This document shows positions 53,388 to 64,000 of a stretch of 64,000 bases of DNA, piece after piece. A program made the translations under genes and the position numbers. The notes beneath the pieces are model-generated. The model was not told the DNA's origin and did no database searches. It was given only the letters and a program-made list of their open reading frames with translations. This DNA comes from Symbiodinium natans. Lineage: Eukaryota; Sar; Dinophyceae; Suessiales; Symbiodiniaceae. Location: the NCBI GenBank assembly GCA_905221605.1, contig CAJNDS010000031.1:1-64000 (forward strand). The letters run 5' to 3'. Each line of letters starts with the position of its first letter. The stretch's first letter is position 1.

Positions 53388-53709
53388 CTAATGAATATAA
53401 TCTTTTATTAATGTTGTTCTTAATTAAGTATACTATTATAATCAATCTTTTTTGAGAGAACTCGGTGAGACATCCTAGGGTGCCTGAAGATGGAGCGACT
53501 TGCTTTCTAGAAGGGTGAACCCTACTAAGTATTACTAGTACCAGGGCGAAGCCCTTCACAGCCCAAGAGACGGAGCCCTCCCACGCCGATCCGCCAGGTT
53601 CGCGTCCAGAGGAGCGCCACCAGATTTCTGAAAAATACACCTGCGCTGCGCGCTCCCCGGCTGATCAGTTTGCAAGTCCGACACTTCGAAGACGGGCGGT
53701 ATGTACATA

Positions 53710-53905
53710 TCTGTACTTTTCTCTACTCTTTTCTCTGTACTTTATACTCCATGCTCTATACTCTAGACTTTATAGTCTATACTCTATTGTCCATACTCTA
53801 TACTCTACACTCTACACTCTGCTCTGTACTCTATGCTCTATGCTCTATGCTCATACTCTATATTCTAAACACTCTCTATACTCTATACCCCACTATATTA
53901 CTATA
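53710..53905. repeat. CTCTATA-type tandem repeat
   Basis: TACTCTATA, CTCTAGA and related 6-10-bp words repeat for about 190 bp. Not coding. Confidence 0.75.
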
Positions 53906-54934
53906 TGCGGTCGGCGAAAAATCTGACTCTGCCTCACATCGCCCAGGCCAATCTCGTGAGCCCGGTAATCCACCTCCATGAGGCCGTGCTTGTCACAGAA
54001 GCCATTGGGCAGATGGTCCTCTGAATCTTCTTTCAGGGAGGCTCGGCCGGAACAATTGCTATTGGTAGTCCGTTATGGGCCCTATTTTCATAGACCATAA
54101 GAACCCCCCAAAACCGTACCCTAATTCTTAAAGCCCATCCCTGACTTGAAGACTTACGCAAGAAAAGCACACGGAGCACATGCACAAGCCGCAGGAGGAT
54201 CCCTCTCGACATCCTTGCCTTGCCACCAATGACCAGGAAGCCTCCCGGGCGAAGCCTGACACCAAATACCACAAAAACAATCACTGACTGTTCATGCGGG
54301 AATCTCTCAATCTTGAACGGGCCAATTGAGTAAACTTACGTAGCCTCGAACATCCTAATCCAGGTTGGATATGGGACTTATCAATTCCCTAAGCTGTGGA
54401 GCAGTTGTAGGAAAGTTGTAAGGTGCAAACTCCGTAGTGTTGGTTAAGTTGAGTTAGTGGTGGCTTGGGTGTTTGGCATGGTGGCCTGGTAGTCGCTGCC
54501 TGGAGGGGGGGGTGCGGGTAGAGAGGAGACACGGATACTCAGATGTGCGCGGATGAATGTATATAAATATATATACATGTGCTAGTGGTTGTGTTCTCAA
54601 CCCTGTTCTTGCCTATGCTTGCACAAGTTTGCATGGTCCCAAACCCACCCGTTCAACTCCGCCGCCGCTTAATAAGGAGTGGTCACGAGATCTTCCCCCG
54701 CCTCTCCACCATCTGCACCAGTACTTGTGACCGCTGATCTCCTGGTAGATATAGGCAAACCTCAGTCACGCAAAGCTGAAGGTGATGTAAGTCAAATATG
54801 GCTAGACGGCTGCTCCAGTTCTAGTGCAACTACAATATTTAACATCACCCAAAAGCTGACTAAGTGGATCTCCGGAAACAGGAGGACCACTTCAGATCTA
54901 GCAAAATCCACACAACTTCCTGCAAGTGGGCAGC

Positions 54935-54991
54935 GGCGTATCTTGACAGGATCACATCGAACGGACCCTCAGGCATTTCTGCGGTTACGTC
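54935..54991 (-). CDS. possible methyltransferase-like exon
   Basis: The exon is bounded by GAG|GACGTA and a GC donor. It encodes DVTAEMPEGPFDVILSRYA, which resembles the motif-IV strand region of class I SAM-dependent methyltransferases (acidic-x-x-x-x-x-P-x-x-FDv-il-xR). Another protein-like exon is at about 55,320-55,421 on the same strand (EALYRVKDNGRKLRLVRLCE). With only 19 residues this is a hint, not an assignment. Confidence 0.25.
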
Positions 54992-55619
54992 CTCTGACAG
55001 TTGGAGACAATTGCCCCTGCATGCCCCTGTCAGACTTCCCCGTCTATGTCCATTCATGTGGGCATCTTGCAAATTCGAGCGTGGCGCCGTAGACTGTAGA
55101 ACCACGCAGTCTGCACTCAACAGACAATCGTCCAAGCAAGAGCTGGTTGGCATGTGGAATGTTGCGGCATGTCCTGACACAGGAACTCCACGTCCCTGCG
55201 TACTCCTCTGAGTCACAGCAGTTTTCATTGGCATATATGATATATAATGATACAGGAACAGGACAAAGATGCGTTTCTGGCATGACCGCACACCGCTGCA
55301 AGCAGTAAGTCTCTGCCACACCTGCCCCTCTGAGGCATGAAAACCATGAACTCTCACACAGTCTGACGAGTCTGAGTTTCCGGCCATTGTCTTTGACTCT
55401 GTACAAGGCCTCGGTGCCAGCCTCACGAAATACATCTCAGATGCTCTCATTGACATTCACAAACTTCTGAACTTCACCGCGCTCGATTGAAAATTAGGAG
55501 TTGACTTCCGTAATTTGCATTTTGCTTTGAGTTGTGCTTGGCGCACTAGAGTGACAGCACGGGTGCTGCGTAGCGTATGGACACACCGCCTGCCACTGGT
55601 AACATATCACGGAATCATG

Positions 55620-55853
55620 GACCCTAAACCCTAAACCTCAGAAACGAAACCCCAAACCCCAAACCCTAAACCCCAAACCCAAAAAAAACCCTAAACCACG
55701 TGACAGCGAGCCGATCGGCTCCTTGCCTGGCTGGCGAAGGTACGGGCGGCTTGGAGCCGCGCCGCAGCGCGAGGGCGAAGCCCTGAAGCCGGTTTAGGGT
55801 TTAGGGTTTAGGGTTGAGGGTTGAGGGTTGAGGGTTGAGGGTTTAGGGTCTCT
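55620..55853. repeat. telomere-like repeats flanking a GC-rich 95-bp core, inverted
   Basis: CCCTAAACCCTAAACC and variants (55,620-55,697) point one way. GGTTTAGGGTTTAGGGTTTA and TTGAGGG variants (55,790-55,848) point the other. Between them lies a GC-rich segment containing GAGGGCGAAGCCCTGA, a small palindrome also present as CAGGGCGAAGCCCTTC at 53,542. Confidence 0.8.
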
Positions 55854-55859
55854 GCGTAT

Positions 55860-56340
55860 CCTAGAGTGAAATTTCGCTGAATGTAGTTACGTTATTATAT
55901 TCGCTTCATTATATTTGTATTGGCTATACTAGAGCTACATTGGCTATATGATAGTGATGGCTATATGGCCGTTGAAGTTATATTGCAGCTGTATTCTAGT
56001 TTCGGTATAGTTCTACTACAGTTATGTTGCAGTTCTGGTATAGTTGCACTAAAGGCATACTATAGTTATATTCTAGCCATGATACTACAGATATTGAGGG
56101 TTAAGCTAGATGTATAGTATATACATATGTTATACTTACATTAGCAGTACTATAGTTTCATTCTAGTGATAGTATAGTTATATGATGTTGTAGTCGAGCT
56201 ATATTGCAGTTCTATAGCGAAGTAGTTAAAGTTGCGTTCTAGTCATGTTCTAGTTCTATTTGAGCTATAGTAGCTTAGTAGTACAGTATATTATCAACAT
56301 ACTCTTGTGACACTATAACATGGCTAAAAACGCGCTCTAG
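55860..56340. other. AT-rich degenerate repeat (TATAGTTxTAxTxTAG)
   Basis: TATAGTTCTA, TTATATTCTAG and TACTATAG words recur without a fixed period. No gene is visible. Confidence 0.45.
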
Positions 56341-56954
56341 ATCCTTGCCGAGTCATCACTTATTCGTGGTGCTCAGAACGGTAGAAGTACCAATACGCGT
56401 GCGTAGCCTACTGCACTAAACGCCGTATTTTAGAGGGTGGCCACTTCCGATTCCCTCATTGACGCTGGTCAGTTGGTGTGGTGGTTTGAGCAACATTCAG
56501 CACCAGTGTGTGGCCTCGAGGCCAGGAATTGGCGGGAGAATCCTGCATTGTCAAGATGTGACTAAGAAAAGCTACTAAGAAGGTCCCCTGCAAATTCTGA
56601 ATGTCAGCCATGAGACGACTGAGCTGCATGTTAGTTTTCCAGCATCCCATGCGAACCAAACAACGCAACGCAATGATTTCGGACAAGCATCGAAGAACTG
56701 CTCCTGAGATGTTGAGCAACTATTCAACCCTCATGGTGCTGCGGACGTGAAGTTGCATTCCACCATCGCAGTCCCTGCGCAGCTTATCATCCGAATGCCC
56801 CAAATCAAGCAAGGTTGGTGGGCTCGGACTTTTCTTGCCAGCCCTGTTCATACCAAGACTCGCACCACTCCGGAGGCAAATCCTGGCGGGAAAGGATCCC
56901 CAACAGGAAGTCACTGAGACATGCGGCGAGTGCACAACCAGGCCTTCAGTGACT

Positions 56955-57028
56955 ACTCTAAACCCTAAACCCTCAGCCCTAAACCCTAAACCCTAAGACC
57001 CTAAAACCCTAAATCCCTAAAACCCAGG
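56955..57028. repeat. interstitial (CCCTAAA)n
   Basis: About eight copies of CCCTAAA with CCCTCAG and CCCTAAG variants. The flanking CAGGCCTTCAGTGA occurs on both sides (56,940 and 57,026), suggesting a short duplication around the telomeric insert. Confidence 0.85.
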
Positions 57029-57184
57029 CCTTCAGTGAGTACCAGGGATACTCCCCTTTCCGGGCAGTCAAGATCTTCTGCTCGGAGAGGTCGGTGCCCA
57101 ACAGCTGCAGTCCTCACCCGGTTTTGGTGCGAAGCACCCGTACTCTTATTCCCCTATACAAACCCTGAATATATGTGTATATAT

Positions 57185-57240
57185 GTGCAGATATATATAT
57201 ATATATGTACATATGCATATGTATATATATATATATACAT
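57185..57240. repeat. TA/ATGTACATATG microsatellite
   Basis: (TA)n with interspersed CATATG words. Confidence 0.8.
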
Positions 57241-57732
57241 TCCCTATATACCTAAGTAGCCCGCAAATGACCCCTAAGGTCCCGTATCAGGGTCCCTTTC
57301 AGGGAGCTACAGTGCACAAGCACCCAAGCGCCAATCCTGTCTCGGGAAAGATCGCTGCAAGGATCCGATGCCAAATCATGCCTGGTGGTTGCGACTTTTG
57401 AGACTGTCTCACAGGTGTGTTAACGTTAAAAAAAAAACCTTTAGGGTTCTCTAAACGTTAAAAAACCCTAAGCACGTTTCTGGGGAACATTTGAGAGTAT
57501 CTCCATCCCTGGAACCCACGTGGATTGAAGATGAGACTAAAGAAAATTTTGTTCTTTTCAAGCATGGTTTGTACTGAGTGGGCGCAAACTGATGCAGCCA
57601 GGACGCTGAGATAATAGATCTCCTTGGCAAACAGGAACCACGATCGTCTGGTTTCAGAAGGCCGGGGACTCTGGAAAGTCAGGATCGCCAACAAAAGCAG
57701 ACTGATGATCTGATTCGATGGGTACTGCCTTC

Positions 57733-57793
57733 CCTAAACCCTAAACCCTAAGCCCTAAGCCCTAAGCCCTAAACCCTAAACCCTAAACCCCTT
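57733..57793. repeat. interstitial (CCCTAAA/CCCTAAG)n
   Basis: Eight consecutive heptamers, three of them CCCTAAG. Same orientation as the 56,955 block. Confidence 0.85.
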
Positions 57794-58369
57794 TACACGC
57801 ACATACCATGCGTTGAGACTGCGAGCTTGCAAGTCCAAGGAGCCTCTCCTGAAGAGCACCCGCAGCTCCAGCAGGAGATTGTAGAGCTGGCTCCTCTGCC
57901 CAACATCTATAGCACGACTCTAACAGAACTATATAGCATAACAACTACTGCGCAATATGACTATCATATACCTAAGCCCAGTACCTGCCGAAAAACATGC
58001 TCTTTCAATGATTTCCGCACTGCTGTGTGCCCCCTCCCCCCCACCCCCCGCTTCCTTCACCTCGCAGCCCCGCTGCACATTGCGCAGAGGCCCAGAGCGC
58101 CACATCGGCCACCGCAATCCAGGCCTTGACTCGAGGAGATGATGTCGGGATGCTCCCCCTTCTACTGACAGTCTCCTGAAGAAGTATTCTAGTACCCCCT
58201 TCTAAGGACTGTTTTTTTATAAGGGGGGAGCATCCCAAAGATGATGCCACGTGGCTCGCACGAGGATGCTGCTGCTAGCATACTACTTTGGTGTCGAAAC
58301 ATCAATGCACACGCCAACTTGAACCCCCAGCCCTCGCCCTGGCCCGAGGCCGCTCCCCGTAGGCAACAC

Positions 58370-58531
<162 letters not shown>

Positions 58532-59216
58532 TCTACTATTTGCTTAAACACCCCCGTCCAAAACAAATAGTCCCTATGTTGTAAGGAAGGATAGCTTGCA
58601 TTTGTTGAGAGGTTCTAGTGTAAGCAGCAGACATATTTCCGCAGCGGCAACGACAAGTCTTGAAGGGTATCTATCTCCAAATGAGAGCCGAGCAGCGGAT
58701 GCATCCCGATTAAACCGGGAGAATCGCTGGAAGGACCTCGAAGAAGTCTGAGAGGAGCTTAAAGGGGCAGGGGCCCACCAGCTCTTGAAAACTCGAAATG
58801 AAAATGCAAGACAATAGAACGTGCTGGAACGCTCCAAGTTCATCATGCAGACATCTTTTGCACTCGGAGTCACAGGTTACCAGCTTTGGTGGGCGTGGGC
58901 GGCGAAGCAATCTCTCCAACACATGCTTCCATAATCACGGCATTGGAAAAGGAAACGTATGTGTCACAGCCGTTTCTGTCGTGCAAGGACATGGCTGTGC
59001 AAAGAAGAAGATGAAGTACTGTGCCTTCGGTTTCGCATTTTCAGCTTGCATACCCACCCTGGCACGCACATGTCCATATCTACCTTTTGAGGAGCCAAAG
59101 CAGCCAGCAGAATTGCGAAATGCTCTACGTACAGCGCCCGCGCTAAACTGACCCCCCGTCGTCAGGAAGAACTCTTCGAGAACGCAGAGCAACCCCAAAA
59201 CCCCAGACTCGGAATT

Positions 59217-60817
59217 CTAAACCTCAGGGCCGAGGCCCTCAACTTCGACGGGCCTGCCTGTACTAACAAAGTGCTGCAGCTTTAAGGAATCAACGAACTC
59301 CAAATAAAAGCCAACATGTGCCCTGTCTCGCTTTTGCTTGTCGACCTTCTCTTTTGTCGCAGGCGCTGCGGGCGCAACCTTTTTTTGGAGCCGCGTTCGC
59401 AGGGTCCAAGCCAAGGGAGGCTGCGCAGCCTCCACGTCAAACCCCAACAGCGCCTCAGCCCGACCCAGCGTGGAGGGCTTCCGGGGAAATCCGGAAGCCA
59501 GCGTTCGCAACGGACTTGCGCAGCTCATCCTGAGGTTCGCAGCCAGCAACCAGCAACAAACTTTGACAAGATGCCTTCCAATTTTTTTGATAAGTCTTGT
59601 CCCAGCCGCGCGCGGCAGTGGCTTGCGCATATCAAAGGCGTCCTGCATGAACAGCGCTTGCGCAAAATGCACAGACAGCTCAGTGATGGAACTCGAGATG
59701 ACCCCAAGGCTACGGAGTCCCGGAGTCCTCATCGCCGGAATAGTATCCCGTGACCGTTCGATAAACAACGTATCCCAATCCTTCCTGCAGGTCCAGGACA
59801 CGTGGGGTGTTGCATCCCGAGTCTGAACATTCGGGACTATGACTATGGCCAGTACATGCATGAAGAGATCCGGAAGCTCTGCTATGGCTTGGGGCCTACA
59901 CTGCCTACACGCCGTCAACCAATCAGTGTCATCCGAGGATCATAGAATTTGATCGCTGCGGTGTTTGTAGGCCGCACGAAGAGGTCAACAAAATAACAGT
60001 CGTGCACCTTTTCGCTCACCTGGCATTGCGCGAGTTTTTTCAGGGGAATAGCCCGGCTTGGGCCTTCGAAGTTGCGCAGCAGTTGTGCCTTTTTTTCTGG
60101 GCCATGGGCTCAGCAAGCCAACATGGGACTTCAAGATCAAGAGCAGCACAGGGCCTCTTCCAGGTACTCCATTAGGCGGTTGGCCACCTCAGACTCCCAA
60201 CGCTTGTGATAAGACTTCCATGGCACATCTTGCCAATGAGTCAGCTGACCACGTCTGCCTTCAAATGCCATGTTCAAGCCCAGCATCACCAGTTCGGCGG
60301 AACTCTGGTGCGACAGAGATGGCCGATACGTGGCCATGCCACCTCGCCGCACCGTCATCTACTGGCCAGGAGAGCCCAAAAGCCTATACGTCTACAACAC
60401 CCTTGTCAAACCCTTATAGACCCTTTCAAAAAAAAGAGAAATCCAGGAGACCACCAAGCAGCTCTGGGCCAACACCCTCAACCTTTCCGATGATGTACCC
60501 AGCGATTTGGCCATCGGCTTCTGCAACAGCGCAGCATTCCGGCCAGCGCGTCAGGTAGTTGAAGTAGAAGTTCATGTTGAAAGTCTCCGTCCAAGTATCC
60601 AGATTCACTGCCTCACGTTTGACTCCAAGCTTGTGTAGCACGTTCGCTATCATGCCCTGGTACCTCTACTATTGATATCTGGTGTGCCTATGCCTGCCTA
60701 GGGTTAGATGTTGGATGTGTAGGAAGGCCGCACCGGCCCCCACATGCCCGAAGGTAATAGCTCAGCAACGTTGAAATGAAGCAGGTCTTCAACCATCATG
60801 GGGCGAAGACTGGTCAT
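59217..60817 (-). CDS. NAA20: NatB catalytic subunit, N-alpha-acetyltransferase 20
   Basis: This GNAT-family enzyme transfers acetyl from acetyl-CoA to N-terminal Met of nascent proteins starting Met-Asp/Glu/Asn, acting with NAA25 at the ribosome. Nine exons join in exact phase to 174 codons: 60,770-60,817, 60,463-60,611, 60,288-60,342, 60,155-60,187, 59,942-60,019, 59,728-59,784, 59,610-59,642, 59,499-59,529 and 59,217-59,257. The start is MTSLRPMMVEDLLHFN. Family hallmarks in order: NLDTWTETF, YFNYLTRWPE, GYIIGKVEG, WHGHVSAISVAPEFRRTG (acetyl-CoA loop; the conserved R-x-x-G-x-A becomes RRTGVA), YFVDLFVR, LGYVVYRTV, GYYSGDEDAFDMRK and a C-terminal RPV. Length matches the usual ~175-180. All eight acceptors are AG|G. 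Donors are one GT, four GC and three GA (after exons 3, 5 and 6). No breaks seen. Confidence 0.95.
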
Positions 60818-60819
60818 GG

Positions 60820-63300
60820 CTCCAGCTGTTCTTGATGCTTTGAGCTGCTAGGCATGCTGTGTTACTTGAAGTGATGCATCTGCAATCTGCAAACGAGACC
60901 AGAGGGGCCTATCAACAAACCATAGAGACCCCAAAGGATGGGAGTCTGCGGTCTGGGTGCAGGGCGGTGGTGGTAGGGGTCTATCAGTTCTTGGGGGATA
61001 GACATGGATAGACCCTGGTTTGTCTACCATAGATGGTACTTGTTCTTATCTAGACCTTACTCATGGCTTGTGGACTGGCAGAATACAAGATCCGGACGCG
61101 AAATGACGCGAAGAATACAATGTCGCGCCCAAGTGCTGCTCCGAAGGAAGATAGAGGAAGACAGCCACACCGACCAGGCTTGCGCACGATGCTGCACGCC
61201 GTTTTGAACCTGCGCCTCACCTTAAGCAGCGCTCGATGACTCATAGGAATCCGGGGAGCTGTCTCCCGCTGTCCCATTGAGGGAGTCTAGAGTTTAGAGC
61301 GAAGCATACCTTTGGCTTCTGCATCTTGTGCATCCTCTATGCCTTGTCATCATCACGCCCTATCGCAGGGGTGTGCGTGGACCTACGTCGCCGCATCTGC
61401 CAGCAGATGCACTTACACACAGCATTGCACACCTGCATCTCCACCAAGAGCTGCAATGCTGGCCCACCGCTCCAAGTGGTTCTGCCGGTTTTGCCTAGGC
61501 AAAGGAGACACAATCCAATCGTACCTTGCATCAAACTCGTGTGTGTGTGTGTGGAGCCTATTTTCCTTTTCCCATCTTTGATTTTCACTGACCTGTGCGG
61601 TGGCTTCACATGGCGAAGCTCTGTAGAAACTGCTTTTCTGTGACTGCCGCATGACATGCAAACCTTGCAGCCCGAGGGTAGGACAGCTGCTGCGCCGCAG
61701 TTGCTTATCGTCCTTGCCAAAGCTGGCGCTGTCCACACGAGTAGGACATGCTCGAGTTTCCCCTGGCTGATTGAGGACTTGCACCCGCAACGACAGAATA
61801 TGGAAGCACTGTCTATCAGGAGGCATTGTCGATTGTCGATTAGCAGTGCTTCCTTCCGAAGGTCAGGACATGTCAGGACAACTTGACCCTACACTTTCCG
61901 ACGGCGAAGATGAGGCGTCAAGCCCACACCAGCTCTCTGACAGGTGTCGGGATCTTTGGATTTAGGAATTTGGGAGCTTACTAGTTCTGGCATTCGTCAC
62001 CATTTACAGCCGGGCTTGGATGCGCTTGACAACCGGGGGGGGCACGCGCTTGCGGCAAATTTGAGGCCAGCATTTAAAAATTGTTATACGCTCAGATTGC
62101 CGGCCTGCGGCCAGCAACTTTCTCGTGATCGCCGGCGGCGCGGTTGCGCATTCTCGCGGCAGCCTGGATACGAGTTGAGGTAAGCACAAGAGCGCTGCCA
62201 TGCCGAGTATACCGTCTGGCTCTGACACGGTGAAAACGACAAGCCTGCAAGCACATTGTTGAAAACCGTCGCCGTACACCATTGTTCGCAAGCCGGTGAC
62301 TTCTACACGCTGCGCGCTTTCAACTTTCTGCGAAGATCTGCACAAACAGCCAAACAGCCGCACACATTGACCCTGAGCATCACCTGTGCTTGGGAGCTTA
62401 GGAGGTTGGGCAGCCTGCACATCTTGGAGGTTTCAGGTCACTCTGTGCCATAGTCTCCGGCCTCATCCGTTTTCTCTCCGACGATCATCCTCTCAGAAAT
62501 AACTCTACAGCAGCATAGCCTGCAGAAGAGCATTGACTGAGAGGAAGCGTTACTCAGTCCTGGACAACGGTGGCACGCCATGTAGTTCCTCTTCCCAGAC
62601 GCAGCACACGGCCCTTGAAGCACTTGAAGCACCTCATCTCTGATTAGGTCTTCTTTACACGAAGATGCAAGCCAAGCCAAAGGCAGCATGCAGCAAATTG
62701 TAGCTAACCCCTCAATTTCATGGCTCGATATCTCGTCTTCAGCATGTGTGCACGGCGTTACATGCAAAGGATTGTCAAACCAGTTTTCGTGTGAAAGCCC
62801 TCTGCAGCTGGAAACATGTGAACGCAAGCAAACGAGCTCCTGCGTCTGAACACACAAGGTGCCGACATTGCACATCTGCTTTCGTCCTTCAATCTTCACC
62901 GTCACAACATTCAAAACCATTGAAGTGGCACCGAGGAGCCGCCGCGGAGATGTCCGGCACCGCTGGGCAATCATCTGTGCCAAGAAAAACTTCTCGGGTC
63001 AGGAGTCCTTGCAAAGTCATAGCATCCAGGAATTCCACGATCCCTGCTCACCGCTCACCGAGCACCGTGCACAGTAGCAGGTGTATACGCCATGCCATTT
63101 CAGAATTTCATAAGTGCTGTGGCCTCCATGTTGGCGTCTGCTGCATCGATCCGCTGCTCAGGTCCTCGGCACTTGCATTTGCTGGGAACCTTAAGACCGG
63201 CTGTTGCAACTTAGGTCGCTTGGGAAGAGCAGACTGCGATCAGGCGGGGCCACCCGACGCCGAGGGTTGTTCTTAGGGCTGAAGAACTTTTTACACAAGG
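60820..63300. other. no assignable gene; scattered exon-like frames
   Basis: Several minus- and plus-strand frames of 60-180 codons occur, with overlapping alternatives and no recognisable domain. Candidates such as 61,860-61,965 (plus, acidic-Ser rich) and 62,090-62,180 are ambiguous. I cannot support a gene here, although the base composition resembles the neighbouring exon-bearing DNA. Confidence 0.35.
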
Positions 63301-63412
63301 CGAGAGAAAATAAAAGGGAAGCCATGGGAAACCTCAGGCCCCAATGAACAGGCGATGCTGAGCATAGAAGATGTGTTTTCCACGGGAAGGGTGCCAGGTT
63401 GCTGATATTTGC

Positions 63413-63599
63413 TGATGGCGTTTGCTCGCTGCTCGTGGCTCCCCGGGACATGCGCAATGAAGCGATGCTTATGATGGTGTAGCACGGAATCCGCATTCTT
63501 CTGGACTTGGTTGCTGACCGAGTCCAGCTGTCTGTCTGTCCTGCGAAACACGGCTCAGCATGTCGATGCACGTCCTCGTGCCTTCATGTCACGGCGAGC
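63413..63599 (-). CDS. internal exons of an unidentified minus-strand gene
   Basis: The exon at 63,565-63,599 (acceptor CCAG|GCTCGC, GA donor) reads ARRDMKARGRAS. It joins in phase to 63,413-63,540 (acceptor CGCAG|GACAGA, GC donor), reading TDRQLDSVSNQVQKNADSVL, then HHHKHRFIAHVPGSHEQRAN. It is charged and helical, possibly coiled-coil. The first and last exons were not found. The opposite strand near 63,630-63,770 is also open but lacks a consistent exon partner. Function unknown. Confidence 0.4.
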
Positions 63600-64000
63600 C
63601 TGGTGCCCAAAACCATTGTGCCTTGCAGGCAAAGGCAGTGAAGCTGATCGCTGGGAGCTCAACAGCTGCGGGGGTCTGCCTCATAGAAGACTCCCAGAAG
63701 AGGACTCGGGCTCTCTCCAGTGTGCAGGATCTGGCCACTCTCCTGCACATTGTGGCATCGTGGCATTGCTGCAACCCCCAAGTCGAAACGCAAGACGGCA
63801 CTACGCATCGGTCATCACCAGCTAATTCATGTCAGAACCCTGACAAATTTAAATGATCTTCGATGTGTCTCCCCGTGGGAGCTTTCCGTGTGCTATGCTG
63901 ATGCACACCGAAAACTTTTCCAGTTGCTCCTCACGAGGGCCTCAGAACTTCTGCGTTGACTTCTGCTTCGTGGAGCTGCTGCTGTCGATGTGATGCACTT

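Noticed and set aside
63560..63856. Plus-strand exon-like frame (AKAVKLIAGSSTAAGVCL), considered as a sugar-kinase fragment
   Set aside because: The match was vague and had no partner exons. The opposite strand gives two exons joined in phase with dinoflagellate splice sites.

Overview
The window looks like nuclear DNA of a dinoflagellate, probably a suessialean (Symbiodinium/Polarella-like). The evidence is in the sequence. Two multi-exon genes can be reassembled with exact phase. All 18 of their acceptors read AG|G, and most donors are GC, with some GT and GA. There is a head-to-tail array of near-identical intron-less genes, a Ty1/copia LTR retrotransposon, short interstitial TTTAGGG-type telomere motifs, and abundant foldback and tandem repeats. 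Every gene I can support lies on the minus strand, which fits the unidirectional gene blocks known from dinoflagellates.

Layout. 1-6.2 kb is AT-rich, gene-poor DNA with degenerate tandem repeats. 6.2-11.9 kb is an array of five ~1,147-bp units, each encoding the same 252-residue protein with a signal peptide and one C-terminal membrane segment. 12.1-12.6 kb holds the 3' end of an unidentified gene. 13-25.7 kb is almost entirely repeats: a 780-bp repeat pair, purine/pyrimidine-biased blocks, a ~1.45-kb duplication, an 87-bp cruciform-forming satellite, a ~31-bp GC-rich satellite and a 2.5-kb CTATTAAAA composite repeat. 25.7-29 kb has no supported gene.

The central gene region holds a dsRNA-binding-domain gene (about 29.98-30.68 kb), then a cluster of AT palindromes (31.5-32.4 kb). 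Next is an 11-exon SMYD-like SET-domain protein gene running from 47,863 down to 32,483. Its intron 4 carries an apparently complete 8,705-bp Ty1/copia element (37,080-45,784) in the same orientation. The element has two identical 287-bp LTRs, a 5-bp target duplication, an initiator-Met-type primer binding site, gag-protease and integrase-RT-RNase H frames, and an extra 2OG-Fe(II)-oxygenase-like domain in pol. The target duplication is the first five bases of the host intron, so the GC donor survives.

The right part (48-64 kb) has scattered exons of unidentified minus-strand genes, interstitial telomere repeats, long microsatellites, a complete nine-exon NAA20 gene (NatB N-terminal acetyltransferase catalytic subunit, 59,217-60,817) and a further minus-strand gene near 63.4-63.6 kb.

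Coordinates of spliced exons were worked out by hand from homology, phase and AG|G acceptors. No search or alignment program was run.
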